Shown: positions 10,716 through 21,922, counted from the stretch's first letter. The stretch: 64,000 nucleotides of DNA from Alitta virens (GCA_932294295.1 OW028585.1:28097902-28161901); one strand, 5' to 3'. The notes: generated by a model not told the origin, from the sequence alone. Made by a program: numbers and translations.

Positions 10716-11430
10716 CACTTCAAGCTCAAGTTCAAGTTTATTTTACCATTAGTACAATGGTAGGCAGACGACTTGTGCCCTATATGTCTTCATCATAGAC
10801 ATGTATATAATGAAAGAAACATATTAAAGAATACAATTAATTTACATACACTGCCAAGAAAAAGTTTGGAAAAAAATGTTTTTTTGTAATTTTTTTTTTT
10901 AACTTCATGGTTTTATTAACAAATGTAACACTGAATTTTTTTTCCAAACTTTTTCTTGGCAGTGTATAAATCTAGAATTTGACATATAATTAAAATTTAC
11001 ATTAGAGCATACATTTATGAAGAAAAAAAACATTAGAAAATACATAATAAATCAATAAAATTATAAATAAATAAACATATATGTACACAGAAAACTACCT
11101 TATCAGTAATAGTAAAAACAATATATATATCACATCGTTAATTTTCAAAAACAGCTAAATTACCAAGATCCAGTAAATGACGTGAACTGCTATCAACAAA
11201 TCTACAATCACAATTAAAAGTACAATCACCCATTCGAGAAGCAAAATATTTAAAACCAATTGACAATGTATTTTACATATATAATATTCTTTGCTGCCAT
11301 AAGATAGCTAATCTTGTGAGCTCATGCGTGTCACTGTCATTAGAAGGCTGCTTCATGAAGAGTGCGAACACTTTTCCCACCTCTTTGGGTGGAACGGGAG
11401 CCCGCTGTACTTTACCAAGAAGCTTCTAAG
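10716..11430 (-). mobile_element. Truncated non-LTR-like 3' tail, tail type 1
   Basis: On the minus strand the segment ends in the short-repeat tail AACTTGAACTTGAGCTTGA, as in CR1/L2-like non-LTR elements. The minus strand near 11150-11260 has a short open stretch containing GFKYFASRMGDCTFNCDCRF. A small TIR element is inserted at 10849-10964. Family assignment rests mainly on the tail. Confidence 0.4.
10849..10964. mobile_element. Mariner-like MITE, 116 bp
   Basis: The termini are perfect inverted repeats starting CACTGCCAAGAAAAAGTTTG and flanked by TA (10847-10848 and 10965-10966). The centre is poly-T/poly-A. It is inserted in the non-LTR tail at 10716-11430. Confidence 0.85.
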
Positions 11431-12590
11431 GTTTAAGGTTTATTTAGTAGACACCCAAATTGGCTCGTGGCCGCTTGATTAGGTGTGTGTTTTCACAGTG
11501 TTTAAATATAATTGCAAGTAAAACAATTCTGTATGTTACAGTTAATTTAATATCCATTAATTATATAAAGTTTGACATATTGAGCAAATCCAACAAGACT
11601 ATGCGTTTGCAATTTAGAAGATATGATATGTTCTGTTTTATTTAATGTATTTATCATTTTTAACTTTAAGCAGCTATGTAGCATTTGTTCTTATAGTACT
11701 AAAAAAAAACTTGCATATAATACTATTGAATATTATTTTCAGAAAGATATTATTAATTATTCTCTTTTTAAATGATTGGATATTACGTTGATGATCTATG
11801 ATGTTTTCCAAATTATTCCATATTTTAGGACCATCTGCTTGCATTGATTTTTTATAAATTTCTGTTCTGCAAAATGTTACATTTAACTTATGATAATTTA
11901 ATATATATATATAATTTTTATTGACGGAAGATGTCAGAAAAGACATATATGTCACAAGTACAAAAGATAAAAAGAAATAAAAGCAATCAGAAAAAAAATA
12001 AATAAAAATATATAATAATAATAAAAATAATAATAAAATAACTCATCAAATATATTTGGTAGAATTCCTTTGATATACTTAAAAAATAAATATGGCAACT
12101 GACTTGTTATATAACTGGGAAAATTTAAGTATCTTAAGACTTGTAAATAATGGATCAGATTCTGCCCTGAAATTTGAAGATGTTGTGATTCGGACAACTT
12201 TTTTCTGTAATTTCAATAAAGATGAGAGAAAACTTTGCGCTGATGTTCCCCAGACATTGTTCTATGCAATACGTCAGATAAGGATATATAATAAAGAGTT
12301 TTTAATGTTTCATGATTTAACATTTTTCTTTCTGTTGATCCCATTTCATCTTATCATCGCTTAACTCCAGTGAATTTAGTACTTGAAACTAGATCATTAA
12401 TGTTCCGTTGATGTTCAATTGAGAGAGAGTGTCTATCTTTCGGGTTTTTTTTACCAAAATACCGTATGATTTTCTTTGAATGAATATTTGTAAATATAAT
12501 GTAATGACCGTTACTGGTTTTTTTTTTTGTATTTGCTACTTGGTTATTCCACACTGGCATTTTGTCTTGTATTTTTTATTTCGATACTCA
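11431..12590 (-). mobile_element. 5'-truncated non-LTR retrotransposon (CR1/L2/jockey-like), tail type 2
   Basis: Minus-strand frames, broken by indels, carry the C-terminal end of a reverse transcriptase ORF: YIIFTNIHSKK and VSSTKFTGV from the palm-to-thumb border, IYPYLTYC, then a degraded connection region, and MQADGPKIWNNLENIIDHQR with FKKRI at the C-terminus (11955-11674). The 3' end is AAATAAACCTTAAACCTTA near 11431. The upstream part of the element is missing. Confidence 0.65.
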
Positions 12591-12614
12591 TTACCATTAT
12601 GTCTTGATATGTAT

Positions 12615-12870
12615 CTCAGTATTAGTTAGATCCCGAATAGGAGGGATAACTAACATATTTGTTGGTTATATCCCGACACCGAAGAGGGATATAAGCAACA
12701 AAAACGTTAGTTAACTCCCGACTATGAGGGATATAACTCCATTAGGCATATTTACTAATTTTTGTGATTATTTGGTTTTGTTTTACTGCCTTTATTACGC
12801 ATAACAGTTCAGTTTGCACTCAGGAGGAGTTACTGACATTTTCGTTGGTTATATCTTGCAAAAGAATGTT
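12615..12870 (+). repeat. Dispersed repeat with TATATCCCG palindromes (copy 1)
   Basis: It contains taaatcccgaatagg-type and ggttatatcccgacacc-type segments followed by atataagcaacaaaaacgtt. Related copies lie at 40200-40345 and 54655-54890. Further TATATCCCG palindromes lie at 13080-13140 and 13440-13560 inside the neighbouring satellite. Confidence 0.6.
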
Positions 12871-12873
12871 TTT

Positions 12874-14557
12874 CCCATGCTTGGTGACTAGCACTGTGTA
12901 TTACAGTTAGCTGCTTTTGTAAGCTGTCATGCAGGAAGCATTAGCATTTAGCAATTAGTTGCATCAAGGTCCTTTTTGGATCCTCCAAGGATCCAAAGTG
13001 GTGGAGTGTTGCAGACAGCCTGCAATGTTTGTGTATAACCGTCTTTATACCCAAAGTAGACCCTTTTCTATTGTTCTTTGCCGGGATATAACTGGCCAGT
13101 TTGGCATGTTATCTCCCGGCTTTGGAGCAGTAATAACATTCATGAACAACTGCTAATATAGGGATTAGCAAAAACAAACAAACACAAACAACGTGAAACA
13201 AGGTAAATTGTTCAATCACAACAAATCCCGACCTAGCACACAACAAAGAGTAAATCCTCTTTAGGATTGTTTGCCTTAGAATTTGTTGTTTCTTGTTTGC
13301 TGTTGTTGTTGCATAGTTTCAACCATATCACAATTTCGCAAAATCAAATCATCCATGAAAATAGTCCCACAATTACAGCTAAAATATGGCATTATAAATT
13401 GCAAAAAAGCCACTATTGAATGCGCATTGGGTATAAGTCAGTTATACACCTTATACTCAGGATATAACATTCCAACGTGGGCAGTTAAATCCCTCGGCTA
13501 CGCCTCGGGATATAACTGCCCACATTGGAATGTTATATCCCTCGTAATGGTGTATAACTATTACATACAATGTATTTCCCATGTAAGCTGTCATGCAGGA
13601 AGCATTAGCATTTAGCAATTAGTTGCATCAAGGTCCTTTTCGATCCTCCCAAGATCCATAGTAGTGGAGTGTTGCAGACAGCCTGCAATGTTTGTGTATA
13701 ACCGTCTATACAATGTATATCCCATGCTTGGTGACTAGCACTGTGTATTACAGTTAGCTGTTTTGGTAAGCTGTCATGCAGGAAGCATTAGCATTTAGCA
13801 ATTAGTTGCATCAAGGTCCTTTTGGATCCTCCCAAGGATCCATAGTGGTGGAGTGTCGCAGACAGCCTGCAATGTTTGTGTATAACCATCTATACAATGT
13901 TTTTCCCATGCTTGGTGACTAGCACTGTGTATTACAGTTAGCTGTTTTTGTAAGCTGTCATGCAGGAAGCATTAGCATTTAGCAATTAGTTGCATCAAGG
14001 TCCTTTTGGATCCTCCCAAGGATCCATAGTGGTGGAGTGTCGCAGACAGCTAGCCTGCAATGTTTGTGTATAACCGTCTATACAATGTTTTTCCCATGCT
14101 TGGTGACTAGCACTGTGTATTACAGTTAGCTGTTTTTGTAAGCTGTCAAGCAGGAAGCATTAGCATTTAGCAATTAGTTGCATCAAGGTCCTTTTGGATC
14201 CTCCCAAGGATCCATAGTGGTGGAGTGTCGCAGACAGCCTGCAATGTTTGTGTATAACCATCTATACAATGTTTTTCCCATGCTTGGTGACTAGCACTGT
14301 GTATTACAGTTAGCTGTTTTTGTAAGCTGTCATGCAGGAAGCATTAGCATTTAGCAATTAGTTGCATCAAGGTCCTTTTGGATCCTCCCAAGGATCCATA
14401 GTGGTGGAGTGTCGCAGACAGCCTGCAATGTTTGTGTATAACCGTCTATACAATGTTTTTCCCATGCTTGGTGACTAGCACTGTGTATTACAGTTAGCTG
14501 TTTTTGTAAGCTGTCATGCAGGAAGCATTAGCATTTAGCAATTAGTTGCATCAAGGG
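12874..14557 (+). repeat. Satellite, 184-188-bp unit, about seven copies
   Basis: The unit starting cccatgcttggtgactagca recurs at 12874, 13721, 13905, 14093, 14277 and 14461, with a partial copy near 13576. Each unit contains the short palindrome ggatcctcccaaggatcc. The interval 13080-13560 is a different, TATATCCCG-rich insert. Confidence 0.85.
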
Positions 14558-14696
14558 CACCAAATACAAAGACCACTTCATGCTAATACGAAATTGCAAA
14601 TGAAAATTGTCAAATAGAAAATACATATCAGGTGAGTGATTTAATTTATGTATAGAGCAGTCCATGGCATTTTAGTGACACAAGATTGTATTGTGG

Positions 14697-15045
14697 ATTT
14701 TCACGGAAGGTTCTCTGTATTTCCACCAGGTGGCTAAAACAGAATACTGCAATTCTATTGGTTGAAAAATTTCCCGCCCTTGGCTGTGATTGGCTGAAGC
14801 AGAGTGCATCCTAGCAGCAGTATTTTTAGTGCATTTTAATGTATATTTGACACATTATCATTTAGTTGATGTTTGTTATTTTGCTGAAAAAGTTATATTT
14901 AAGGAATCAGTTAGTTATTACCTACTGTGTCTGAAAAGCAAAATGAGTAATAAGAGTAGAGGAAAGACTTATGTCCTGCTGAATTCAGGGCTGTTCAGTG
15001 AAAAGACTCTATTAATGCTACAGGACCACAAGTGTGTGATTCTAT
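14697..15045 (+). repeat. Dispersed repeat with short conserved ORF (copy 1)
   Basis: The block starting attttcacggaaggttctct and running through tggctaaaacagaatactgc to an end near ctgttcagtgaaaagactct recurs at 57813-58085 (plus) and 41161-41490 (minus). An ORF piece reading SNKSRGKTYVLLNSGL is shared by the two plus-strand copies. The family is unknown. Confidence 0.65.
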
Positions 15046-15484
15046 TGAGGAGCGCAGTGAGAAAAGATCACCAACTTGAAGGCACTAAGAAAACCTCACC
15101 TGAAATCGCATGAGTGCTTCGACCATTTCCACACAGTATTCAAAATATTTCTTTTTGTATAATGACTGTAAACAACTATGAAAGTGGCCAAGGCAAGGAA
15201 TCAAAAAAAATTTAGCCAATCAGACGTGGCAATTCATCAAAAGACTCGCCTGCTGAACAGCACGAAGGCGTTGCAACCACTATTCTTCGACCAGCAAGTT
15301 TTCTGAGTGCAAGGTGGCTTTGTTTTTTTTTGTTTTTTTTGTGAGTTTCATATTCATTCATAAAGTTCTTGACTTTACTTATTTGATATATTTGAAGACT
15401 TGTAATTTGGTGATAATTTGTATACTTGGGGATTAGCTAATTAACATGCAGACACTTAATATTACTGCTAATATAAGCAACCAA

Positions 15485-15880
15485 GGTGAGATCTGTGAAG
15501 TCAGCTACCTGGCGCTGGCTACTTGGCATTTACTTGAAATATCTTGAAGTCAGCTACCTGGCGCTTGCTACTTGGAATTTACTTGAAATACCTTGAAGTC
15601 AGCTACCTGGCACATGCTACTTGGAATTTACTTGAAATATCTTGAAGTCAGATACCTGGTGCTGGCATTTACTTGAAATATCTTGAAGTCAGCTACCTGG
15701 CACTGGCTACTTGGAATTTACTTGAAATACCTTGAAGTCAGCTACCTGGTGCTGGCTACTTGGCATTTACCTGAAATATCTTGAAGTCAGCTACCTGGCG
15801 CTGGCTACTTGGAATTTACTTGAAATATCTTGAAGTCAGCTACCTGGTGCTGGCATTTACTTGAAATATCTTGAAGTCAG
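15485..15880 (+). repeat. Tandem repeat, 47-51-bp unit (left part)
   Basis: About nine copies of gaagtcagctacctggcgct plus ggctacttggaatttacttg. The same unit continues after the nested insertions at 32451 and, inverted, at 33050-33250. The last seven bases here (aagtcag, 15874-15880) are the target duplication of the non-LTR insertion. Confidence 0.85.
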
Positions 15881-16124
15881 ATTCAGATTCAGATTCTTTT
15901 TATTTTGCCAAACAAAAAAATATTTACAATTTATTTTCATATTTTCATTTATAAACATTTGTTTCGCAAGGAGACCTCACAAAGATAAATATATTTTATC
16001 GCTAGCGTGAGGCCACCTGGAGAGATCTATTAGTTTTACATAGTGAACATTAAATCAAACACAATATGGAAATTACTCTCATCAGTAGTAGTCTCATCTA
16101 CGTTACTCATCTCAAGTTAAAGAA

Positions 16125-16130
16125 TATATT
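16125..16130. repeat. Target site duplication of the Polinton, left copy
   Basis: TATATT here equals TATATT at 31941-31946. Polintons typically make 6-bp duplications. Confidence 0.85.
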
Positions 16131-17125
16131 ACTACTAAGAGGGGTAGGTCTGATCCCGGTATCTTTTTCCATGCTAATTTTCATCCTCGATGTCCTCTAG
16201 CTGACCCCCCCCTAAAATCACCAAAAATTTGACCCCACTTGACCTTTCTCTTTGCACCCAGGCACTTCCCATGCTAACTTTCATCGACCTCCCCCGCCGA
16301 CCCCCCCAAAATCACCAAAAATTTGACCCCACTTGACCTCCACTTGACCCTAATTGACCCTCTTTGATCCCCTGTCCCCATGCTAACTTTCATCGATCCC
16401 CATATCTAATTAGCACACGGGCACTTCCCATGCTAACTTTCATCGACCCCCCCTTGATCCCACTTGACCCCTCTTTGATCCCCTGTCCCCATGCTAACTT
16501 TCATCGATCCCCATATCTAATTAGCACACGGGCACTTCCCATGCTAACTTTCATCGACCCCCCCCCTTGATCCCACCCCTGTCCCCATGCTAACTTTCAT
16601 TGACCCCCCCCCCCCTCCTTGATCCCAATATTTAATTAGCACAGGGTCACTTCCCATACTAACTTTCATTCTCTATGTCCTCTAGCCCCACCCCCCCCAT
16701 TTGCATCCCCCCCTGTCTAATAAGCCACTCCCTCTCTAATAAGTCACTCTAATCTACTCAGATATATAAACAGATAGTCTAGAACAAATATAGATAGGCT
16801 AGACAATTCTAGACAGATATTCTAGGCTAGACAACTAAACACTACAGTCCTCTGACCTAAAAAGCATACCCCCCCCCCCCCAACCAGAGGGCTGCTGAGA
16901 TCTGCTATTTTTACCCTTGTGACTCACCAGAGGGGAGACCAGTGTTATTTACCCTAGTCAAAGGTCATGACCTCACCAGGTGAGAGCTGTCACCTCGATC
17001 CTCTCCTTTGAAGGATGATAGTTTAGCCTAATGCTTACAATTCTACCCCTTTGATCATTGTTGACAGTGAAAATTGACATTATTTCACATGAGTCAGTTT
17101 CTAAAAATAAATTACCTATATGCAT
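16131..17125 (+). repeat. Left terminal inverted repeat of the Polinton
   Basis: About 995 bp match the reverse complement of 31041-31940 with small indels. The TIR is itself built from tandem blocks containing cccatgctaactttcatcga and poly-C runs. It ends at a tgcat motif (17121-17125). 17126-17320 shows nothing recognisable and leads directly into the truncated pol B frame. Confidence 0.9.
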
Positions 17126-17320
17126 TACTATTATATACTAGGCTCATTATACTTAAGTATGGATACATCCTACCCCCTGTCTATCCTTTGATGTTATTTG
17201 ATGGTAACTGATCAATGTCTCACTACTTCATCTTATGACTCATCTGTTTGGATCTAAAAATACTCTATAACAGCAACATGATCATACATGCTGAACAAAA
17301 AATAACTCTGGTCTCTATAA

Positions 17321-18427
17321 ATAAAGAGAGAGAAACATTTTATCATTCAGAAATGGAAAGTCACACAGATAAAACTCTGTAGGACATGCTGTGACAATGA
17401 AAACATCAAACCCTGTCAGTGTACAACAGATGAGAGAGCAATAACAGGGACCTACTGCACACCAGAGATTATGAAAGCAATAGAAAAAGGCTACACTGTT
17501 CTCAAGATATATGAAGTATACCACTGGGAACAGACCTCTGACACCCTGTTTAGGGAATATGTGGACACCTTTCTTCGCATCAAGCAGGAATCCTCAGGAA
17601 AGCCCAGCTGGGTCAAGACTGATGCTGATATGGAGAGGTATATAGAGCAATACCAGACTGCTGAGGGAATCACTCTTAGAAAAGAGAACATCAAACACAA
17701 TCCAGGCCTACGGACTGTTGCAAAGCTAGCTCTCAATAGCTTTTGGGGTAAATTTGGTCAGAAACCCAACCAGACCAAGAATCATTATTTCACAGATCCT
17801 GTCAAATTTAAAAGAATGATGAATGACCCCACAACAGAGATCATCAACATCCACATGGTCAATGAAGAGTACCTAATGGTAGAAAGCAAGAGCAGAACAA
17901 CCTTTGAGCCAGACAACCTGAAATCCAATGATGTGATAGCATCATTCACTACATGCTGGGCCAGACTTGAACTGTACGACCTCATTGACTTCCTTGGCCG
18001 CAGAGTTTTATACATGGACACTGATAGTGTTTTGTACACAGCCAAGGAGGGGGACCCTATGCCTCCCCTGGGGGACTTTTTAGGTCAACTCACAGATGAA
18101 CTACCTCAGGGTCAGTGGATCACTGAATTCATTTCTTCAGGACCAAAATCCTATGCCTACAGACTTACTGATGGTTCAGAATGTGTTAAGTTTAAAGGCC
18201 TAACCATCAACTCTTCTAATATACATATTGTCAATTTCCAAAGCATGCAGGATCTGATTAATCAAAAACTGACCATCAAGCTACCTCCTTACAACCTTTT
18301 TACCAGGGATAAAGTTAATGGAGGTATCTTCAACAGAACAACCTACAAGACAGCTCATCTTGTCTTTGACAAAAGGATTTTGCTGGACAATTATGTATCT
18401 GTACCATTTGGTTATCTTAGCATATAA
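17321..18427 (+). pseudogene. polB: Protein-primed DNA polymerase B, C-terminal fragment
   Basis: The frame is open from 17321 (TAA at 17318), 150 nt before the first ATG at 17471, and already matches pol B there with a Cys-rich LCRTCC...CQC segment and DERAITGTYCTPE. Downstream come GYTVLKIYEVYHWE, motif B KLALNSFWGKFGQ and motif C YMDTDSV (18011-18031) with two catalytic Asp. The C-terminus SVPFGYLSI is natural. Only about 368 residues remain of a protein that usually exceeds 1000. The exonuclease domain and the palm motif A are missing, replaced by the TIR and 195 bp of unrelated sequence. This looks like an internal deletion, so the copy cannot supply its own polymerase. AATAAA lies at 18502-18507. 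Confidence 0.9.
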
Positions 18428-18501
18428 CTTGTTGTTAACATGTCAATTTGGGGGTAACCTCTGTGTGTGCATATATATATATATATATATTTATTGCTTC
18501 T

Positions 18502-18507
18502 AATAAA
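18502..18507 (+). terminator. Poly(A) signal after pol B
   Basis: AATAAA lies about 75 nt after the pol B stop, behind an AT dinucleotide run at 18471-18491. Confidence 0.5.
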
Positions 18508-18557
18508 AATGTTTATCTATAAAACTGTGTCGAGTACCTTTTTTGTGTCATTTCTAA

Positions 18558-18803
18558 ATGGAGTCTCATTCAGTAAACACTGATGACTTGAATATTCAGG
18601 GTAAAAAAGTTAACAAACACAAGATTATCTACTTTTCTCAAGTGATAGCACTCTACATTGTTATATTAAGCAGCATAGTCAACTTGTCACTCCAGCACCC
18701 ACTCACCGAGCTGTGGGTCACTCTTTTGTCATCATCAATTTCGGTGTTACTGCCGGCACCATCCTATCGGACGCAGGCAAAAGATAGGACAGACAATGGA
18801 TGA
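18558..18803 (+). CDS. Small conserved Polinton membrane protein
   Basis: 81 residues. A polar N-terminus (NTDDLNIQGKKVNKHK) is followed by a hydrophobic segment, VIALYIVILSSIVNLSL, at about residues 29-45. A second hydrophobic segment, ELWVTLLSSSISVLLPAP, follows at about 51-68. Two hydrophobic segments suggest a small integral membrane protein of the virus-like particle or of the host membrane. Similar short proteins occur beside integrase in other Polintons; the function is unknown. The stop overlaps the integrase ATG (18796) by 8 nt, so both probably share one transcript. Confidence 0.6.
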   Translation: MESHSVNTDDLNIQGKKVNKHKIIYFSQVIALYIVILSSIVNLSLQHPLTELWVTLLSSSISVLLPAPSYRTQAKDRTDNG

Positions 18804-19864
18804 TTACTTGAAATCCATTTATTACCAAACCAATAAAGCAGGAAGTTTCACGGGGATAACAAAATTTTGGCAAAGCATCAAAGCTGATGGCAACCCACTC
18901 AGATTAAGATTTAAAGATGTCAGGGACTGGCAATCAAAACAGTACTCTTATTCCCTCCACAAACCTACCAAAGAGAAATTCCCAAGGGAAGCCATTTTAG
19001 TTGGGGAAATAAATGAAATCTGGGACTCTGATTTAATGGACATGCAAAAATTCAGTAGACAAAATGATGGGGTGAAATATCTGGCCATATTCATTGATCT
19101 GTTTTCTCGATATTTAAGAATAGAGCCTATGAAGAGAAAAACTGGGGATGAAATGATAAAAGCCATGAAGAAAGTATTTACTAAAGACAATGCACCCAGG
19201 ACATTGAGGACTGATCAGGGGTCAGAATACAAAGCAAAACAAGTTCAAGAACTCCTATCATCTTTGGGTATACATCACATCATCACATACAATGTCTACC
19301 ATCAGGACGGTCAAGGGCCGCTTGTTTCGTTATTTTACCCATCACCAGACCCACCGTTACATTGACAGCCTGGAGTCTCTGGTTCATAGTTACAATGATA
19401 CCATTCACTCTTCCATCCGTATGCCTCCTTCTAAGGTCACACCTGAAAATCAACAAGAGCTGTATGAGAAAATATATCTGCCAATAGAACTGAAGAGAGA
19501 AAACACTCCTGTCTATTACAAGTTTAAAATAGGCGATAAGGTTAGAGTTTCTTATGCAAGAAGACCCTTTGACACAGGTTACGATAAAAAATGGTCTGAG
19601 GAATTATTTCTTATCCACAAACAAGTACGTTCACATCCACCCAGATACAGGCTGATTGACTTACAGCAAGAAGAAATTAAAGGCAGTTTTTACGAACAGG
19701 AGCTGCAGATGGCTCATGTTGGGGATGATGACCTATATAAAGTAGAACTTGTACTCAGATACCGCATTAAAGGTGGTAAACGTCAGGGGTTAGTCAGCTG
19801 GCTGGGTTACCCTGCAAAATTCAACAGTTGGGTTGATGCAGATGAAATTAAAAATTATGAATGA
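18796..19864 (+). pseudogene. INT: Retroviral-type integrase with chromodomain, broken at the catalytic Glu
   Basis: Integrates the element into host DNA. The first frame (18796 to about 19292) holds the rve core with Asp79 (EINEIWDSDLMDM) and Asp140 (LRTDQGSEYK). After HIITYN the frame is lost, and the sequence continues in another frame from about 19292 (TIRTVKGRLFRYFTH, HRYIDSLESLVHSYN). The segment where the third catalytic residue, Glu, should lie is missing at this junction, so a short deletion with a frame change removed it. The C-terminal part keeps a chromodomain-like end (LVSWLGYPAKFNSWVDADEI), which in Polintons and some retrotransposons directs the element to chromatin. The last codons overlap the next ORF by 8 nt. 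Activity is unlikely. Confidence 0.9.
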
Positions 19865-20243
19865 GTTTTATGTTATTATCAACAGCTCTCAGAGTACAGA
19901 TCTCTTTGAAAATACTCCTGCCAGCTTTAAAGTAAAGTTAAACAGACCTTTGAGACTGAAAGGCAGATGGATGGTGGGGTTTTGTCAATACGACTCTACC
20001 ATTGTCGATCAAGTCTATGTGTGCAGTAACATATGTACGTCTACCATTGTTGGTTCCAATCAGCTCAGTATTTTACGACACATAACCAAAGACACCATAG
20101 ACTATCAGCCTTTTTACACTGCAGTACCGCAAGACTTGATCGACATAGTCCATATATATTTACTGAATGACCGCACTGAGAAGAAAATACGAGATAACGA
20201 CGGCCTGACCCGCATCACCCTACACTTTGTATTAAAAGAATGA
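19857..20243 (+). CDS. Minor (penton-like, single jelly-roll) capsid protein
   Basis: 128 residues from ATG 19857, which overlaps the integrase stop; an ATG further left at 19833 lies inside the integrase frame and is less likely. The pattern NTPASFKVKLNRPLRLKG followed by RWMVGF, VYVCSNIC, an LRHI segment, PFYTAV and a final TRITLHFVL matches the minor capsid proteins of Polintons. These form the pentamers at capsid vertices beside the double jelly-roll hexon. The size is on the short side for the family. It is the first of a capsid cluster with the basic protein and major capsid protein that follow. Confidence 0.65.
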   Translation: MNEFYVIINSSQSTDLFENTPASFKVKLNRPLRLKGRWMVGFCQYDSTIVDQVYVCSNICTSTIVGSNQLSILRHITKDTIDYQPFYTAVPQDLIDIVHIYLLNDRTEKKIRDNDGLTRITLHFVLKE

Positions 20244-20283
20244 ATTCAAGTCATCTTTAGTCAGTAATACAGAGGACTCAGTC

Positions 20284-20688
20284 ATGAACACATATTACAC
20301 AACTCAAGCAGACCGCCCCACCCCATTTGTGACAGATGGACTTAGACGTTATTCAGGGATGAATAACCCCCAGTACGTCATTGGTACTCTCTCTGCTAAA
20401 CAGGATCCTAAACAAGTGAAAGTTGAGCTGACCTCAAATATCAAGAAAACACTAGAACAGGCAAAAGAAGAAATGGTCATGGAAAATGGTGTATCAAAAC
20501 TAAAGAGAAAGCCATCTGCCAAAAAGGTTTTGAAACGTAGGCAGACTACTGTATATAAAAAGACTGGGACACAAATTAGATCACATCAGAAAAAGAAACC
20601 AAGCAAGCAACACACGAAACGAGGAAAGAGACAGCATCCAGATATCTTCAGCAATGGCAGTAAAAAGCGCAAGTTTGGCCGAGCTTGA
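20284..20688 (+). CDS. Small highly basic protein, possible core/DNA-condensing protein
   Basis: 134 residues. The N-terminus NTYYTTQADRPTPFVTDGLR is polar. From residue 70 the chain is Lys/Arg-rich (KLKRKPSAKKVLKRRQ, HQKKKPSKQHTKRGKRQ) and ends KKRKFGRA. A basic tail of this kind fits a DNA-binding core protein or a nuclear localisation signal. Its end overlaps the major capsid ORF start (20654) by 35 nt. Role by position and composition only. Confidence 0.55.
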   Translation: MNTYYTTQADRPTPFVTDGLRRYSGMNNPQYVIGTLSAKQDPKQVKVELTSNIKKTLEQAKEEMVMENGVSKLKRKPSAKKVLKRRQTTVYKKTGTQIRSHQKKKPSKQHTKRGKRQHPDIFSNGSKKRKFGRA

Positions 20689-21922
20689 TTTGTTTTCCCC
20701 GCCGGTTGTGCAGACTGCTGTTGAGAGAGAATACAATACTGATTACCGCCCCATAACACAGCTATCCGATGAGGCTCCTGTGCTTTTTGATATCACTGAG
20801 CAGAAGCATTTTATTGATCTATACAACAGCCAGCTTTATGTTAAACTAAAAATTGTTAAAAAAGATGGTGCCGCTGTTACTACTGCTAAAAAAGTAATTC
20901 CAGTCAACAACATTCTACACAGCCTGTGGGAAAAAATCACAGTTACAATTGAAGGTAAAGAAGTCACCACAAGTAACAAAGCCTATCCCTATAAAGCCAT
21001 GTTCAGTACGTTACTAAGTTATCAGAAAGACACCAAGGACAGTCAGCTTCAAGCACAGGGCTACTTTAAAGATGACTCAAAGGATATGGACAAGATTACA
21101 GAAAATGTTGGAGGGGCCAGAAGAAACAAACTATTTCAAAAGTCAAACACTGTTGAGTTACAGGGGCCCCTCTATGAAGATGTGTTCATGCAGAAAAGAT
21201 ACTTACTCAACAATACCCGTTTGACCATCAAATTAGACAGGATGCCGCAAGAATTTATCTTGATGAATCTTGAAACAGCAGTATCTTATAAGCTGACATT
21301 GCAGGATGTGGTATTCAAAGCAAGAATGGTTGATCTTGACCCCAGTGTTCAATACTCTATAGCTAGGACACTGGAAACCCAGCCAGCATTGTACCCTTAC
21401 ACTCGTAGGGAGATCAGAGTGGAAAACCTACCTATTGGTTTTACATCAGGGACCCTGGAAAATATCTTTCCCAACCAGCTTCCTTCAAGAATTATTACAG
21501 CCCTAGTACCTGCTAAAGCATACAATGGAGATGTGAAACAAAACCCATTCAATTTTAAGCCATTTGATCTAAACAGGATATCACTAACTGTCAATGGTAC
21601 CACCATAGCAACTTACACTCCAACCTTTGATGATGAGGGCACAGGGGTAGCACCCAGCTACCTAAGTCTTTATGAGGCATTCAAAGAGCTTGGTAATGAT
21701 TTTTCAAATGACATTAATTTGTCAGACTATAGCAGGAGTTATGCATTGTATGCATTTAACATAAAACCTACATTCAGAAGTTCCACTTTGCCTGACCAAG
21801 GCCACACCAGACTGTCCATCAGCTTTAAAACTGCACTCACGGAGGCTGCATGTCTCTTGATCCATGCTGAGACACCTGCTCTCATGGAGATATCCAGTAC
21901 CAGGAATGTCATTCTGAAATAA
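20654..21922 (+). CDS. MCP: Major capsid protein (double jelly-roll, F54H12.2-like)
   Basis: 422 residues, uninterrupted. The N-terminal region ELDLFSPPVVQTAVE, TQLSDEAPVLFDI and FIDLYNSQLYVKLKI, the central GPLYEDVFMQKRYLLNNTRL and the C-terminal YSRSYALYAFNIKP are typical of the Polinton protein long annotated in animals as F54H12.2-like and later recognised as a double jelly-roll major capsid protein. It is expected to form the hexon-like trimers of an icosahedral particle. The start at 20654 is chosen because SASLAELDLFSPP follows at once. The intact frame contrasts with the broken pol B and integrase. Confidence 0.85.
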   Translation: MAVKSASLAELDLFSPPVVQTAVEREYNTDYRPITQLSDEAPVLFDITEQKHFIDLYNSQLYVKLKIVKKDGAAVTTAKKVIPVNNILHSLWEKITVTIEGKEVTTSNKAYPYKAMFSTLLSYQKDTKDSQLQAQGYFKDDSKDMDKITENVGGARRNKLFQKSNTVELQGPLYEDVFMQKRYLLNNTRLTIKLDRMPQEFILMNLETAVSYKLTLQDVVFKARMVDLDPSVQYSIARTLETQPALYPYTRREIRVENLPIGFTSGTLENIFPNQLPSRIITALVPAKAYNGDVKQNPFNFKPFDLNRISLTVNGTTIATYTPTFDDEGTGVAPSYLSLYEAFKELGNDFSNDINLSDYSRSYALYAFNIKPTFRSSTLPDQGHTRLSISFKTALTEAACLLIHAETPALMEISSTRNVILK

